From: Paenarthrobacter aurescens
Lineage (GTDB): Bacteria; Actinomycetota; Actinomycetes; Actinomycetales; Micrococcaceae
Assembly: GCF_025421775.1 (NCBI RefSeq)
Contig: NZ_JAOEFX010000004.1
Span: 310,001 to 374,000 of the forward strand
Reading direction: 5' to 3'
Length of the DNA: 64,000 nt
Part shown: positions 16,883 through 29,280 of the stretch, piece after piece
How positions within the stretch are numbered: the first letter of the stretch is position 1
How the letters are laid out: each line of letters starts with the position of its first letter
Notes under the pieces: model-generated
Database searches by the model: none
Told to the model about the DNA's origin: nothing
What the model saw: the letters and a program-made list of their open reading frames with translations, nothing else
Made by a program: the position numbers and the translations under genes

Positions 16883-16897
16883 TGCACTCAGAGTGCA
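16883..16897. promoter_or_regulatory. Perfect palindrome, candidate operator of the XRE-cupin gene
   Basis: TGCACTC-A-GAGTGCA has 7-bp arms around one base and lies 13 bases upstream of the XRE-cupin start. Further AGTGCA/TGCACT half-sites sit at 16871 and 16893, so the array is denser than one palindrome. Confidence 0.65.
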
Positions 16898-16981
16898 CTG
16901 ATTGTTCTGGCACGTGGGCTAGCCGTAATCACGGTCACGTGTTACCACTGACCGTAGGACCAAAACCCCTGAGGAGAAACT

Positions 16982-17878
16982 GTGGCCGAAGACCTGCCTG
17001 TCCTTGTTGTTGGTGCCACGGGTTTCCTGGGTGGCCAAGTGGTGGATGAGCTTCTCAAGGGTGGCAAGAGAGTCCGCGCGCTGGTGAGGTCCACGTCCAA
17101 TGCCGCCAAGCTTGAGGCCAAAGGTGTTGAGATCGCACGCGGAGACATGTTGGACACCGCCTCGTTGATCGCCGCGATGACGGGAGTTTCCGCGGTGGTG
17201 TCGACGGCGGCCGGCTACACCCGGAACGACAAGAACGCCCAAGCGATCGATACTTACGGGAACAGCAACCTCGCGGTCGCAGCCAAGCATGCCGGTGTGC
17301 CCCGGTTTGTGCTGATCAGCATCGTCACCAGCGACCAAACTCCACAGATTCCGCATTTCTGGAACAAGAAGCTGGCGGAGGACAAATTCGAAGAGCTGGG
17401 CGTTCCTTTTGTGGCCCTCCGGCCAGGCGCTTTCTTTGACCAGGCGGTCGGGATGGGCGGCGACCCCTTCGCGAAGGGGCGGTTCGTGTGGCTGGGTTCG
17501 AAAGATGCGCGGCTGACGTTCGTTCTGGCCAGCGACGTGGCGCGGTACCTCGCGGAGGCTGTTGATGCGGACATTGTTGAGGGGGAGCGCATCGATATCG
17601 GGTGGAGCCGGCCGTTGAGCATTCACGAAGCTGCGGAACTGGCGGGCCGCCGGGCCGGCAAGCCGATCAAGGTGATTTCGATACCCTCCGGCGCCATTGC
17701 CGGGCTTGGCAAGGTCACCTCGAAGATCCTTCCGTTGGTGGGCGACATGGCAAGCATGGTGGCCTGGTTCGAGACTGGAAAGTACGTCGCGGACACCACC
17801 CGCCAGGAACAGGTGTTCGGGCCGGCTCCGACTCCGGAGGATGCCATCTCCCGTGTGGCTGCACGCTACGGGCACTGA
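16982..17878 (+). CDS. NAD(P)-binding SDR of the NmrA/atypical class
   Basis: 298 residues from GTG 16982, preceded by GAGGAG. The N-terminal Rossmann site is GATGFLGG (residues 10-17) and the cofactor specificity loop contains RALVRSTSN. The usual Tyr-x-x-x-Lys pair is not evident, fitting NmrA-type or atypical SDRs that may sense redox state or reduce small substrates. It is divergent from the XRE-cupin operon. No substrate can be named. Confidence 0.85.
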   Translation: MAEDLPVLVVGATGFLGGQVVDELLKGGKRVRALVRSTSNAAKLEAKGVEIARGDMLDTASLIAAMTGVSAVVSTAAGYTRNDKNAQAIDTYGNSNLAVAAKHAGVPRFVLISIVTSDQTPQIPHFWNKKLAEDKFEELGVPFVALRPGAFFDQAVGMGGDPFAKGRFVWLGSKDARLTFVLASDVARYLAEAVDADIVEGERIDIGWSRPLSIHEAAELAGRRAGKPIKVISIPSGAIAGLGKVTSKILPLVGDMASMVAWFETGKYVADTTRQEQVFGPAPTPEDAISRVAARYGH

Positions 17879-17998
17879 GGGCGACGCCGCCGCGGGTGTG
17901 CGCGTGTCTGGCGGGAGCCTTGGATGATAAGTATGCTGACGGTACAGATTCGGCCGGATTTCCCTGACCATGCGCCGAACGGACACGAGGAGCACGCT

Positions 17999-18229
17999 AT
18001 GAGAATCGGTTCTTCCATTGCCCTGATTGCTGTCGGAGCTATTCTGGCCTTCGCGCTCGCCCCAGGACTCATCCCCTTCCTGGACCAGGTCCTGGTGGGC
18101 TACATCCTGATGGTGGTCGGCGTCATCGGCCTCATCATTTCCATCGCCATGTCCAACAGGACCCGCAGGACGGTTGTAGAGCGGCGCACCGCACCTGAAA
18201 CAGTTGTCGAGCGGCGCCCCGAGGTTTAG
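17999..18229 (+). CDS. Small two-TM membrane protein, DUF6458 type
   Basis: 76 residues from ATG 17999 (MRIGSSIALIAVG), which has GAGGAG 7 bases upstream; a longer frame from 17924 has no support. Two hydrophobic helices (about 5-23 and 33-54, the latter GYILMVVGVIGLIISIAM) are followed by a charged Arg/Glu tail. The layout matches the DUF6458 family common in actinobacteria, whose role is unknown. A strong hairpin follows the stop. Confidence 0.8.
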   Translation: MRIGSSIALIAVGAILAFALAPGLIPFLDQVLVGYILMVVGVIGLIISIAMSNRTRRTVVERRTAPETVVERRPEV

Positions 18230-18250
18230 CAGCCGCAACAAACGGATGGA

Positions 18251-18283
18251 AGCGCGCGACGGCGACCCCCGCCGTCGTGCGCT
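18251..18283 (+). terminator. Hairpin after DUF6458, ACGACGGCG family
   Basis: A 14-bp stem with one G-T pair (AGCGCGCGACGGCG / CGCCGTCGTGCGCT), then CTTTCTTGC. It follows the DUF6458 stop by 22 bases and looks like a factor-independent terminator. Confidence 0.75.
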
Positions 18284-18388
18284 TTCTTGCGTTCCGGGGT
18301 GGGCGGCTCAGGTGAGCGACAGCGTGAACGACAAGACGAAGCCGGCCAGCATGGAAGTAGGTAACCCGATCTTCTCAAGTGGTGAGGA

Positions 18389-18426
18389 AAAGCGTTCGAC
18401 GGCGGCAGCCCGCCGTCGAACGCTTT
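18389..18426. terminator. Strong bidirectional terminator, ACGACGGCG-related
   Basis: A perfect 16-bp stem (18389-18404 with 18411-18426; core CGTTCGACGGCG), with TTTTT on the plus side and TTTTCC on the minus side. It lies just beyond the nitrilase stop codon. Confidence 0.85.
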
Positions 18427-18444
18427 TTCAGCTTGGTCGTGTGG

Positions 18445-19344
18445 TCAGGCCCGTACGCTGCCCTGCCGCGCTGCAGTCGGGTCCGCACTCCATGCCGGCG
18501 ATTCGAAGTGGGCGCCGCCGAACATCGGGAAGGACAGCAGGCCTTCCTGGTCCCGGAGTTGGGTCCACGGACGGTTGATGCCGTGGGTTCCGTAGCGGCG
18601 CAGCTGGGTAACGCGGTCCAGGTCCAGCACGGCAAAGAGGATCTCTTCACCGCCCCTGGCGTGCTGCATGATGGTGCCCTCGGGATCCACGATGACGCTC
18701 TCGCCAACCCCGGACGGGGACGCGCCGTTGACGTTCACCACATACACCTGGTTGGCGAAGGCGTTGGCCTGGGACATGACAATCTCCATGGCCCTGTCCC
18801 GTGTGGTGGTGAGGGTTGGCTGGATGATGACTTCGGCGCCCAGCCATGCCAGCTGCCTCGCCACTTCCGGGAAGCTGCCGTCGAAGCAAATGGCCAGGCC
18901 GATGCGTCCGCAGCCGGGGATGTCGAACGTGACGAACGAATCCCCGGGTGTTGTGGTTTCGAACGGCCGCCACGGGAAGAGCTTCCGGTAGCGGGCCACG
19001 ATCTCGCCCTGCGGTGAGACGGCGATGGCTGTGTTGAAGGTGTTCCCGTTGTCTGTTTCCAGCAGGGAGCCTGGTACGAGCCACACGTTGAGCCTCCGGG
19101 CCAGTGCCGAGATGCGGTCGGTCAGCGGGCTGGGGATCGGAGCGGCGGAGCGGGTTTCGCCTTCCGGGTCCGGCATCAGGAACTCGCCAGGTGCCGAAAG
19201 CAGGAGCTCGGGAACCACAATGACGTCCACATCAGGGCCGAGTTTCCTGGCGGACTCCGCCTGGGCCTCGAAGCGCGCCCACGTGGCCTCGGGATCGTGC
19301 GGGACGGGGTTGGTCTGGATTGCTGCGATGGACAGGATGCGCAT
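18445..19344 (-). CDS. Carbon-nitrogen hydrolase (nitrilase superfamily)
   Basis: 299 residues with the full Glu-Lys-Cys triad: E46 in VVPELLLS, K121 in RYRKLFPW and C153 in LAICFDGSFPE. The family hydrolyses nitriles, amides or N-carbamoyl compounds; the exact class cannot be fixed by eye, though the layout resembles amidase or N-carbamoylputrescine-type members. ATG 19344 follows the permease stop directly, so the two are one operon. A permease plus hydrolase pair points to uptake and hydrolysis of an amide or amine nitrogen source. Confidence 0.9.
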   Translation of the reverse strand: MRILSIAAIQTNPVPHDPEATWARFEAQAESARKLGPDVDVIVVPELLLSAPGEFLMPDPEGETRSAAPIPSPLTDRISALARRLNVWLVPGSLLETDNGNTFNTAIAVSPQGEIVARYRKLFPWRPFETTTPGDSFVTFDIPGCGRIGLAICFDGSFPEVARQLAWLGAEVIIQPTLTTTRDRAMEIVMSQANAFANQVYVVNVNGASPSGVGESVIVDPEGTIMQHARGGEEILFAVLDLDRVTQLRRYGTHGINRPWTQLRDQEGLLSFPMFGGAHFESPAWSADPTAARQGSVRA

Positions 19345-20907
19345 TTATGCCTCGGTTTCGTTGCTGAGAATCGTCGGAAGGTGGTGGCGGGTAGTGACGT
19401 TGCCGCGGGGGATCGTTTCGCCGGAGAAGAAGGGACGGAGCCTGGGCTTCAAGATTGCTGTGACCACAACGCCCGCGGCCAGGACACCGATGCCGATCCA
19501 GAAGACCGAGCCGATGCCCAGCCATGAAAGGCCCGTGTATTCAGGGGAGAGCATGTCCACGGCGCTGTACGCGAACGCTCCGATCATCAGAAGCGCGCCG
19601 AGTCCGGGAAGGACACCCTTGAGGACCAGCGCGGAGGCGGAGGTGCGCATCAGTGGGGCGAAGTACACCACGGAGGCCAAAGCCGTTGCCGCATAGTAGG
19701 CCGCGATCATGAGGCCTACGGACAGGATGGCCAGCCCGATGAAGTCGGCGCTGATGGCCGTCAATCCCAGCGTGATTGCCATGGTGATGACCGCCCACCA
19801 GATGATGGAGGTGGTGGGCGTTCCGCGTTTGGCGTGCATCCGGGTGGTTGCGCGGTGGAGGGCGCCGTAGGTACCCATGCTGAGCCAGGTCCGCGGTGTG
19901 CTGACTGCCACGGTCATCAGGGCTGCCAACGCTGAGAGACCCACTGCCAGCATGATGACCTGGCCAAACACCTCGCCGGCAGCTTGCGGGCCGAGGACGG
20001 AGAGGACATCCGAGACGGTTTCCGGCTCGGTGATGCCCGCGGTGCCGGCGAAGCCGACGGCGGCAGTGGCCGTGACGACATAGAAGAACAGCAGAATCAC
20101 GGTAGTGATCACCACTGCCTTGCCGGGCGTTCCCTTGCGGTCGGTGGTTTCTTCATTCACGGCTATCAGAGCGTCCCAACCCCAGTAAATGAAGAGGCAC
20201 AGGATGACGCCGGAGACCAGCCCGGACATGTCCCCGGATGCGAAGGGGTTGAACCAGGCAAGGCTTGGCTGTTCGGCTCCGCCTTCTGCCGTTCCGGCGG
20301 AGGCCCCCGTAACCATCGCCGTGAACGCTGCGACGCAGAAGCCGCCGAGAGCTACCAACTGCAGGGCGATCAGCGCGTACTGGACCCAGGCGGAGAGCTC
20401 GATGCCCCGCGCTGCGATCAATGCGCTCAGGGCGATCAGCCCGCACGCAATGGCGGCGACAGCGATAGGCTCAGCGGCGATCCAGGCCAGGCCAAAGAAA
20501 GTGAGCAGATAGGTGGTGGCCACTTGGGCCAGCGCCGCGCTCGCAATGAAGGTGGCCATCTGGGGAACCCAGCCGCCCAGGAACCAGCCGGCTGCCGGAC
20601 CGAAAACGCGGGTGATCCAGACGAAGACACCACCGCAGTCAGGCATCTCCTTGTTCAGGTCCCTGAAGGCGAGGGCTGTGAACAGGATCGGGACGAACCC
20701 GAGCAGGAAGGCTGCAGGGGTGCTCGCGCCAACGGCCAGGACCACGAAGCCGAGCGTAACGGCCAGGCTGTAGGCGGGGGCGACGGCAGCAAGGCCGAGG
20801 GCGACAGTGGGGCCGATGCCGATGGAGCCGGCTTTGAGGCCCTTGGAGGTTGGGTCCTTGGTTGCTGGGTCGGTGGTGATCGTGGGCGGGGACGGTGGTT
20901 GTGACAC
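19345..20907 (-). CDS. APC-superfamily amino acid/amine permease
   Basis: 520 residues with about 12 hydrophobic helices and a short hydrophilic N-terminus (PSPPTITTDPATKDPTSKG). The first helix has the APC-type glycine-rich motif (GIGPTVALGLAAVAPAYSL). It is a proton- or sodium-coupled importer in the cytoplasmic membrane, substrate unknown. It is the first gene of a two-gene operon with the nitrilase and faces a TetR gene across a palindromic control region. Confidence 0.9.
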   Translation of the reverse strand: MSQPPSPPTITTDPATKDPTSKGLKAGSIGIGPTVALGLAAVAPAYSLAVTLGFVVLAVGASTPAAFLLGFVPILFTALAFRDLNKEMPDCGGVFVWITRVFGPAAGWFLGGWVPQMATFIASAALAQVATTYLLTFFGLAWIAAEPIAVAAIACGLIALSALIAARGIELSAWVQYALIALQLVALGGFCVAAFTAMVTGASAGTAEGGAEQPSLAWFNPFASGDMSGLVSGVILCLFIYWGWDALIAVNEETTDRKGTPGKAVVITTVILLFFYVVTATAAVGFAGTAGITEPETVSDVLSVLGPQAAGEVFGQVIMLAVGLSALAALMTVAVSTPRTWLSMGTYGALHRATTRMHAKRGTPTTSIIWWAVITMAITLGLTAISADFIGLAILSVGLMIAAYYAATALASVVYFAPLMRTSASALVLKGVLPGLGALLMIGAFAYSAVDMLSPEYTGLSWLGIGSVFWIGIGVLAAGVVVTAILKPRLRPFFSGETIPRGNVTTRHHLPTILSNETEA

Positions 20908-20931
20908 GGAGACTCCTCGGTGAATCAGTAA

Positions 20932-20965
20932 TTTGAATCACATTCAAATTTGAATGCCATTCAAT
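20932..20965. promoter_or_regulatory. Nested TTTGAAT/ATTCAAA palindrome, candidate TetR operator
   Basis: The centre CATTCAAATTTGAATG (20941-20956) is a perfect 16-bp palindrome. It is flanked by TTTGAAT (20932-20938) and ATTCAAT (20959-20965), so four half-sites form a larger inverted array. It lies in the divergent promoter region between the APC permease and the TetR gene. Confidence 0.75.
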
Positions 20966-21020
20966 ACCCGTCTAGAGTCAATGTCAACAGAAATCTTCGG
21001 GAGTCCACGGGGGAACAGCA

Positions 21021-21665
21021 GTGGCAAGGGTCGACAAGAAGGAAATCCGGCGACAGGAGATCGTGGCTGCAGCCCAGGCTGTGGCTGCGCGTGACGGCGC
21101 CGAGGGAGCCACACTGCGTGCCATCGCCGCCGAAGCCGGTATGGCCGCCAACGCTGTGCTCTACTACTTCGGCAGCCACGCCGAGATCATCGCCGCCGCC
21201 GTGCACGCATCCTCGGACAGGTTCCTTGAAAAGCTCGCGGAAGCGGTTGATCCGGAAATGGGCCCCACAGCCCGGCTTGCCGCCGTCATCGGCGCGGGTA
21301 CCACCGCAGGACTCGACGACGACGTGTCCCGCATCCTCTACGAGTACTGGCCGCACATGCTGCGGGACCCCGAACAGCGCCGGATCCAGGAAGAGCTCAC
21401 CGGCGCCCAGGAACGTGTTTACCGGGAAATCATCGACGCCGGAATCCTCTCCGGCGAGTTTTCGCCCCTTTTGGACCCGGCCAAGATCGCCAGGACGCTG
21501 GTTGCCCAGGAAGACGGGTTGGTGATGGACGTGTTGGCCGGAAGTGCCAGCAGTGCGTACGTACTGGATCTGATGGGGAGCCTCGCCGCCTCGCTGCTGG
21601 GGCTGAAGAGTGAAACCCTGCTGGAGCTCATGGCCGTCCGGGGTGGGTCATCACCTGCGGCGTAA
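21021..21665 (+). CDS. TetR-family regulator
   Basis: 214 residues from GTG 21021 (preceded by GGGGGAACA). HTH at about 10-55 (EIVAAAQAVAARDGAEGATL, AIAAEAGMAANAVLYYFGSH). The C-terminal ligand-binding domain is of the TetR_C_6 type as judged by length. It is divergent from the permease/nitrilase operon and probably represses it and itself through the nested palindrome between them. The effector is probably the imported amine or amide. Confidence 0.9.
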   Translation: MARVDKKEIRRQEIVAAAQAVAARDGAEGATLRAIAAEAGMAANAVLYYFGSHAEIIAAAVHASSDRFLEKLAEAVDPEMGPTARLAAVIGAGTTAGLDDDVSRILYEYWPHMLRDPEQRRIQEELTGAQERVYREIIDAGILSGEFSPLLDPAKIARTLVAQEDGLVMDVLAGSASSAYVLDLMGSLAASLLGLKSETLLELMAVRGGSSPAA

Positions 21666-21682
21666 CGGCGTAGGCTGCTGCC

Positions 21683-21967
21683 ATGGACAAGACTTTCGAC
21701 ATTGAACTGGTTAATCACAACGAGTACCTGGTGCGCTGGGCATCCGAAGGGCAAACCGGGGAGTCCCTTGTCCACACCAACCCGGAGTTCCTTGCAGAGG
21801 TGGGTTTGGGCGGATTCGATGAGCAGCTCATTGTCGAAGAAACCACCGCGTACCTGGCCGAACACCAGCCCGTGATCGACTTCCCGCAGACTGTGGACCT
21901 GGAAGAAATTGCTGCCGCCTACACGGATTATGCGGAGCAGCTGAAGGCGCGCCTCGACGCCAGATAG
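21683..21967 (+). CDS. Small acidic hypothetical protein
   Basis: 94 residues, acidic, starting 17 bases after the TetR stop. The beginning (FDIELVNHNEYLVRWASEGQ) looks like beta strands and the end (TVDLEEIAAAYTDYAEQLKARL) like a helix. There is no membrane segment or motif I recognise. ATG 21683 is the only early start. It may share the TetR transcript. Function unknown. Confidence 0.7.
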   Translation: MDKTFDIELVNHNEYLVRWASEGQTGESLVHTNPEFLAEVGLGGFDEQLIVEETTAYLAEHQPVIDFPQTVDLEEIAAAYTDYAEQLKARLDAR

Positions 21968-22113
21968 AAAGGGCTGCTCAGGCCAGCCCTTCGCTGACGC
22001 CGGGGCCTATGACAACCGTCCCGAAGCCTCTATTCTCTTGACATGGGCGTTTGGGGAGCGTTTTCCTTGCCGGACTCCCCCTTCAACGGGCGGGACTGCA
22101 CCTTCCTGCGAGC

Positions 22114-22713
22114 ATGCGCAGCTCCATCGTCGAGGTGGGCGGTTGGCCGATGACCCCGCAGGACCAGGTTCCGCCCCAGGACAACTACGAGGCCTTCCTT
22201 GAGCGGCTGAATGACGCCACCACCAGGCTCACCACCAGGCTCAGATCGGTGGACAAGGCGCTCACCGCAGTCTCTTCGCTCGTGGAGAAGTACCAGTCGG
22301 CATCCCTGAAATGGGAGCAGCGCCGGGCTCGCGTCAGCGAGGAACTGGACCACCATGCCGGCGGGCCGGAGACCTACGCAGTTCTGGGCGAACTCCACGA
22401 TACCGCCGTGAAAATGGTGACCCTTCACCATGCACAGACTCTTCGAATCAAGGAACAGGTGCACTTCCTGCAAGGACAATGCAACGCCATCCGGCAGTCA
22501 CTCGTTGAGCTCAGGGCCAGCAGTGCCGCGCTGAATGCATCCAGGAGATTGTCAAAAGACCGGCACAACCTGAACAGGGCCCTCTACGAACTCGCCGGAG
22601 CAAGGGGCGCCGCGGAATCGACCCCCGATCCCGGATTGCTCAACGATCTGAGGCAAGCCCGCGAGGCAGTCGTCCTTGCCGAAGCGCTCATGGAAGTGAA
22701 GGGACCCCGATGA
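22114..22713 (+). CDS. Coiled-coil hypothetical protein
   Basis: 199 residues from ATG 22114 (MRSSIVEVGG), with ATG 22150 also possible; the frame remains open from TTG 22051 but the start there is unlikely. Two long heptad-type helices are visible (about 20-60: LERLNDATTRLTTRLRSV; about 85-150: LRIKEQVHFLQGQCN), so a dimeric coiled coil is likely. Its stop overlaps the start of the next, membrane-anchored gene (ATGA), implying a translationally coupled pair. No family recognised. Confidence 0.7.
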   Translation: MRSSIVEVGGWPMTPQDQVPPQDNYEAFLERLNDATTRLTTRLRSVDKALTAVSSLVEKYQSASLKWEQRRARVSEELDHHAGGPETYAVLGELHDTAVKMVTLHHAQTLRIKEQVHFLQGQCNAIRQSLVELRASSAALNASRRLSKDRHNLNRALYELAGARGAAESTPDPGLLNDLRQAREAVVLAEALMEVKGPR

Positions 22714-23207
22714 TGCAGAACGTCGTGACCGTTGTGTGGTGGGAGCGGAAGCCGGGCGACAACCCCGCTATCAAGTTCGTCATCTTCAGTGTGCTGGGCG
22801 TGATGGTGGGGCTGATCATGATGGTCTTCCTGACGGCCCTCAGAAATGTCGGCGCAATGGCGCTCTTCACGGTGATCTTCGCTGGCATCCTCACGGTCCC
22901 CGCGGTCGTAGCCCGGAGGAGTTTCATGCGAGGCCTCACCACGAGGATCAATGACACCATCACTGAAGTCACCGGCGGCGCCGGCGTTGGGCTTTCTGCG
23001 AAGCAGCTTCGCCACCTGGCCACGAGTGGCGAGGCGCTTCCGCTACTGGTCTGCGGTATGCCCGGGTTGCGACTGCACGTGCAGAGGGTCCTCGCCGTTC
23101 CTGACGATGCTCCAGAGAAATGGCAGGCAGTCATCACGGCCGTCCCGCCAAGGGCCGGACTTGCCAGCTTCGACCGGTTGCTCGATGCGACGTTGAAAGT
23201 TCGCTGA
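22710..23207 (+). CDS. Membrane hypothetical protein with two TM helices
   Basis: 165 residues. After a short N-terminus, two hydrophobic segments (about 20-43, FVIFSVLGVMVGLIMMVFLT, and about 49-67, AMALFTVIFAGILTVPAVVA) precede a soluble C-terminus of about 95 residues. Start and stop overlap with the coiled-coil gene upstream, and the end meets the convergent phosphatase gene after 2 bases. The two genes together look like a membrane complex of unknown function. Confidence 0.75.
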   Translation: MMQNVVTVVWWERKPGDNPAIKFVIFSVLGVMVGLIMMVFLTALRNVGAMALFTVIFAGILTVPAVVARRSFMRGLTTRINDTITEVTGGAGVGLSAKQLRHLATSGEALPLLVCGMPGLRLHVQRVLAVPDDAPEKWQAVITAVPPRAGLASFDRLLDATLKVR

Positions 23208-23209
23208 AA

Positions 23210-23803
23210 TCAGGCCTCGACGTCGGCCGTGACGCGCTCGCCGTTGAAGTACTCCAACTGCCAGCCATCAGTCACGTGGTGATGGGCCAGGTTCAAAACA
23301 GCGTTCTGGACGCTGTCCAAAGTGCGCCCGATGGCCTGGCTGAGGGTCAGCCGGATCAGGGTGCCATGCGCCACCACCAGGACGCGCTTGCCAGCGAACT
23401 CTGCCGCCAGTTGTTCCAAGGCAGTAATTCCGCGATCAGCGGCGGCCTGGTCGGTTTCTGCACCGCGGAAACCGCCAGGGACACGCAGGGCCTCCAGTTC
23501 AGGTCCAGCTTGGAGTCCTTCGGCTGGGCCGAAGCTGCGCTCGGTGAGCTCCGGGACCAGCCGGGCAACCCTGAGGCCCAGCCCCTCGGCGATGATTTCC
23601 GCAGTCTCAGCAGCGCGGCCCAGCGGTGAGGACACCACGGCGTCCCATGGCTGATCCGACAGGAAGGCGACGGCGTCGCGTGCCTGGCCGCGACCGACGT
23701 CGTTCAGCGGAATATCGGTAGATCCCTGCAGCCGGCGCTCCGCGTTCCAGTCGGTCTGGCCATGGCGGACGAGGGCGAAAGTTGTGAGGGTCATGCTTCC
23801 CAT
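23210..23803 (-). CDS. Histidine phosphatase-superfamily protein (phosphoglycerate mutase type)
   Basis: 197 residues, or 194 if ATG 23794 (MTLTTFALVRHG) is used. It has the RHG motif (LVRHGQTDWNAER), the catalytic second His region VVAHGTLIRL and the Glu in AEIIAEGLGL. It transfers phosphate through a phospho-His intermediate; substrates range from sugar phosphates to nucleotides or cobalamin-pathway compounds, and here the substrate is unknown. There is no other gene of the same pathway next to it. Confidence 0.88.
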   Translation of the reverse strand: MGSMTLTTFALVRHGQTDWNAERRLQGSTDIPLNDVGRGQARDAVAFLSDQPWDAVVSSPLGRAAETAEIIAEGLGLRVARLVPELTERSFGPAEGLQAGPELEALRVPGGFRGAETDQAAADRGITALEQLAAEFAGKRVLVVAHGTLIRLTLSQAIGRTLDSVQNAVLNLAHHHVTDGWQLEYFNGERVTADVEA

Positions 23804-23855
23804 TGTGCCTTGCGGGCCTGCCCTCCCGCAGTTCCGTACGTCACGTAAGGACAGG

Positions 23856-23881
23856 CGCGACGGCGGGAGGCCGCCGTCGGG
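23856..23881 (-). terminator. Hairpin after the alpha/beta hydrolase gene, ACGACGGCG-related
   Basis: CGCGACGGCGG (23856-23866) pairs with CCGCCGTCGGG (23871-23881), with one mismatch, 4 bases beyond the hydrolase stop at 23885 on the minus strand. Confidence 0.6.
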
Positions 23882-23884
23882 CGT

Positions 23885-24796
23885 TCAGCGTTGCCACAGC
23901 TCATCCAACAGTTCCTGAACGAGGACGGGCTGTTCGACGATCGCGAAGTGGCCGCATCGCGGCACCGTCATCGTCCGGATGTGGGGTCCCAGGGAAGCCA
24001 ACTGGTCAAGGTCGGACTGGGGAGTGAACGCGTCGTTGTCGCCTCGGACGGCAATGACGGGGCAGCTGATGCTGTGCCAGCGGGCAAAGTCGTACTGCGA
24101 AACGGCACGGGCAGCAGCGCAAAAGCTTGCGGGACGCCCGTCCCGGGCCAGTCCGCGGATGACATGCGCCGGTATGGCTGCCGGCTCCGCGAACAGCGGC
24201 GCCAGAAGCAGCCGCATGAATGGTGTGTTCCCTGCCAGGCGGATCAGCGCCCTCCCTGCGTTTCCGAGCAATGCGGTGAACCGCATGAGCAAGAGCATGC
24301 CCACGAACCATGGCAGTTTGGTCAGCCCATGCGACGGCTGCCGGGTCGACCCGGCCACCCCAAAAGTGGTTGCCGAAATCGCCGCAACGCTCAGAGTCCG
24401 CTCGGGCCAGTCCGCAGCAATATGCAGGGCAATGGCGCCACCCATGGAATGGCCCACAAGGTTCCAGCTGCGGTAACCGAGGCTGTTCAAGACCTCGACG
24501 ACTGCACCCGCCATGGCCTCGACCGTGGCGGACCCGAGCCGGGCACCTTCTGTGGAGTCGCCCCAACCGGGCAGGTCGAGGAGGACGCGGTCACGTTCGT
24601 GAGCGCCGGACAGCAGCGGCTGGAACGTTGTCCACGATCCCGCAGCGCCATGAAGGAACACGTCGGCGATGTGGCCGTGCTCATCCGGGCCTCTTTGCAG
24701 GCGGACCGCGCACGGTCCCAGTCCTGTGGATACCACCTCGCGCTGAATTGTAGTGCTGCCCGAGAGGGACGCTTCCTGCAGAACTTCCATGACCAC
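23885..24796 (-). CDS. Alpha/beta hydrolase
   Basis: 303 residues with nucleophile elbow GHSMGG (S117), acid in VRGDNDAFTPQ and catalytic His in RCGHFAIVEQP. The oxyanion segment is FLHGAAGSW. GTG 24796 has AGGAG 6 bases upstream. It is the last gene of a run on the minus strand after the amidohydrolase (63-base gap), so it may act in the same unknown catabolic route, for instance on an ester or lactone. Lipase-like, C-C hydrolase and haloperoxidase activities cannot be separated from sequence. Confidence 0.88.
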   Translation of the reverse strand: MVMEVLQEASLSGSTTIQREVVSTGLGPCAVRLQRGPDEHGHIADVFLHGAAGSWTTFQPLLSGAHERDRVLLDLPGWGDSTEGARLGSATVEAMAGAVVEVLNSLGYRSWNLVGHSMGGAIALHIAADWPERTLSVAAISATTFGVAGSTRQPSHGLTKLPWFVGMLLLMRFTALLGNAGRALIRLAGNTPFMRLLLAPLFAEPAAIPAHVIRGLARDGRPASFCAAARAVSQYDFARWHSISCPVIAVRGDNDAFTPQSDLDQLASLGPHIRTMTVPRCGHFAIVEQPVLVQELLDELWQR

Positions 24797-24859
24797 CCGC
24801 CGCTCCTGGCTTTTGACACTGATTCGGAGCAGCGGGCGTTCTGGATCGGCGGGGGCCTT

Positions 24860-29168
<4,309 letters not shown>

Positions 29169-29228
29169 CGCTGTTCCTTTCGGGCTGGGTCCGGCTCACA
29201 ACGTTGGGAAACCGGTCCATCGGCGCTA

Positions 29229-29270
29229 TTGGTCGCATGACCAACGTGCTATTGGTCACTAATCCAATAG
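29229..29270. promoter_or_regulatory. Two tandem inverted repeats in the divergent permease/TetR promoter
   Basis: Repeat A: TTGGTC (29229-29234) / GACCAA (29239-29244), 4-base spacer. Repeat B: CTATTGG (29249-29255) / CCAATAG (29264-29270), 8-base spacer. Both share the CTATTGGTC half-site and end just before the TetR start at 29281. Confidence 0.7.
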
Positions 29271-29280
29271 ACTGTGGGGC

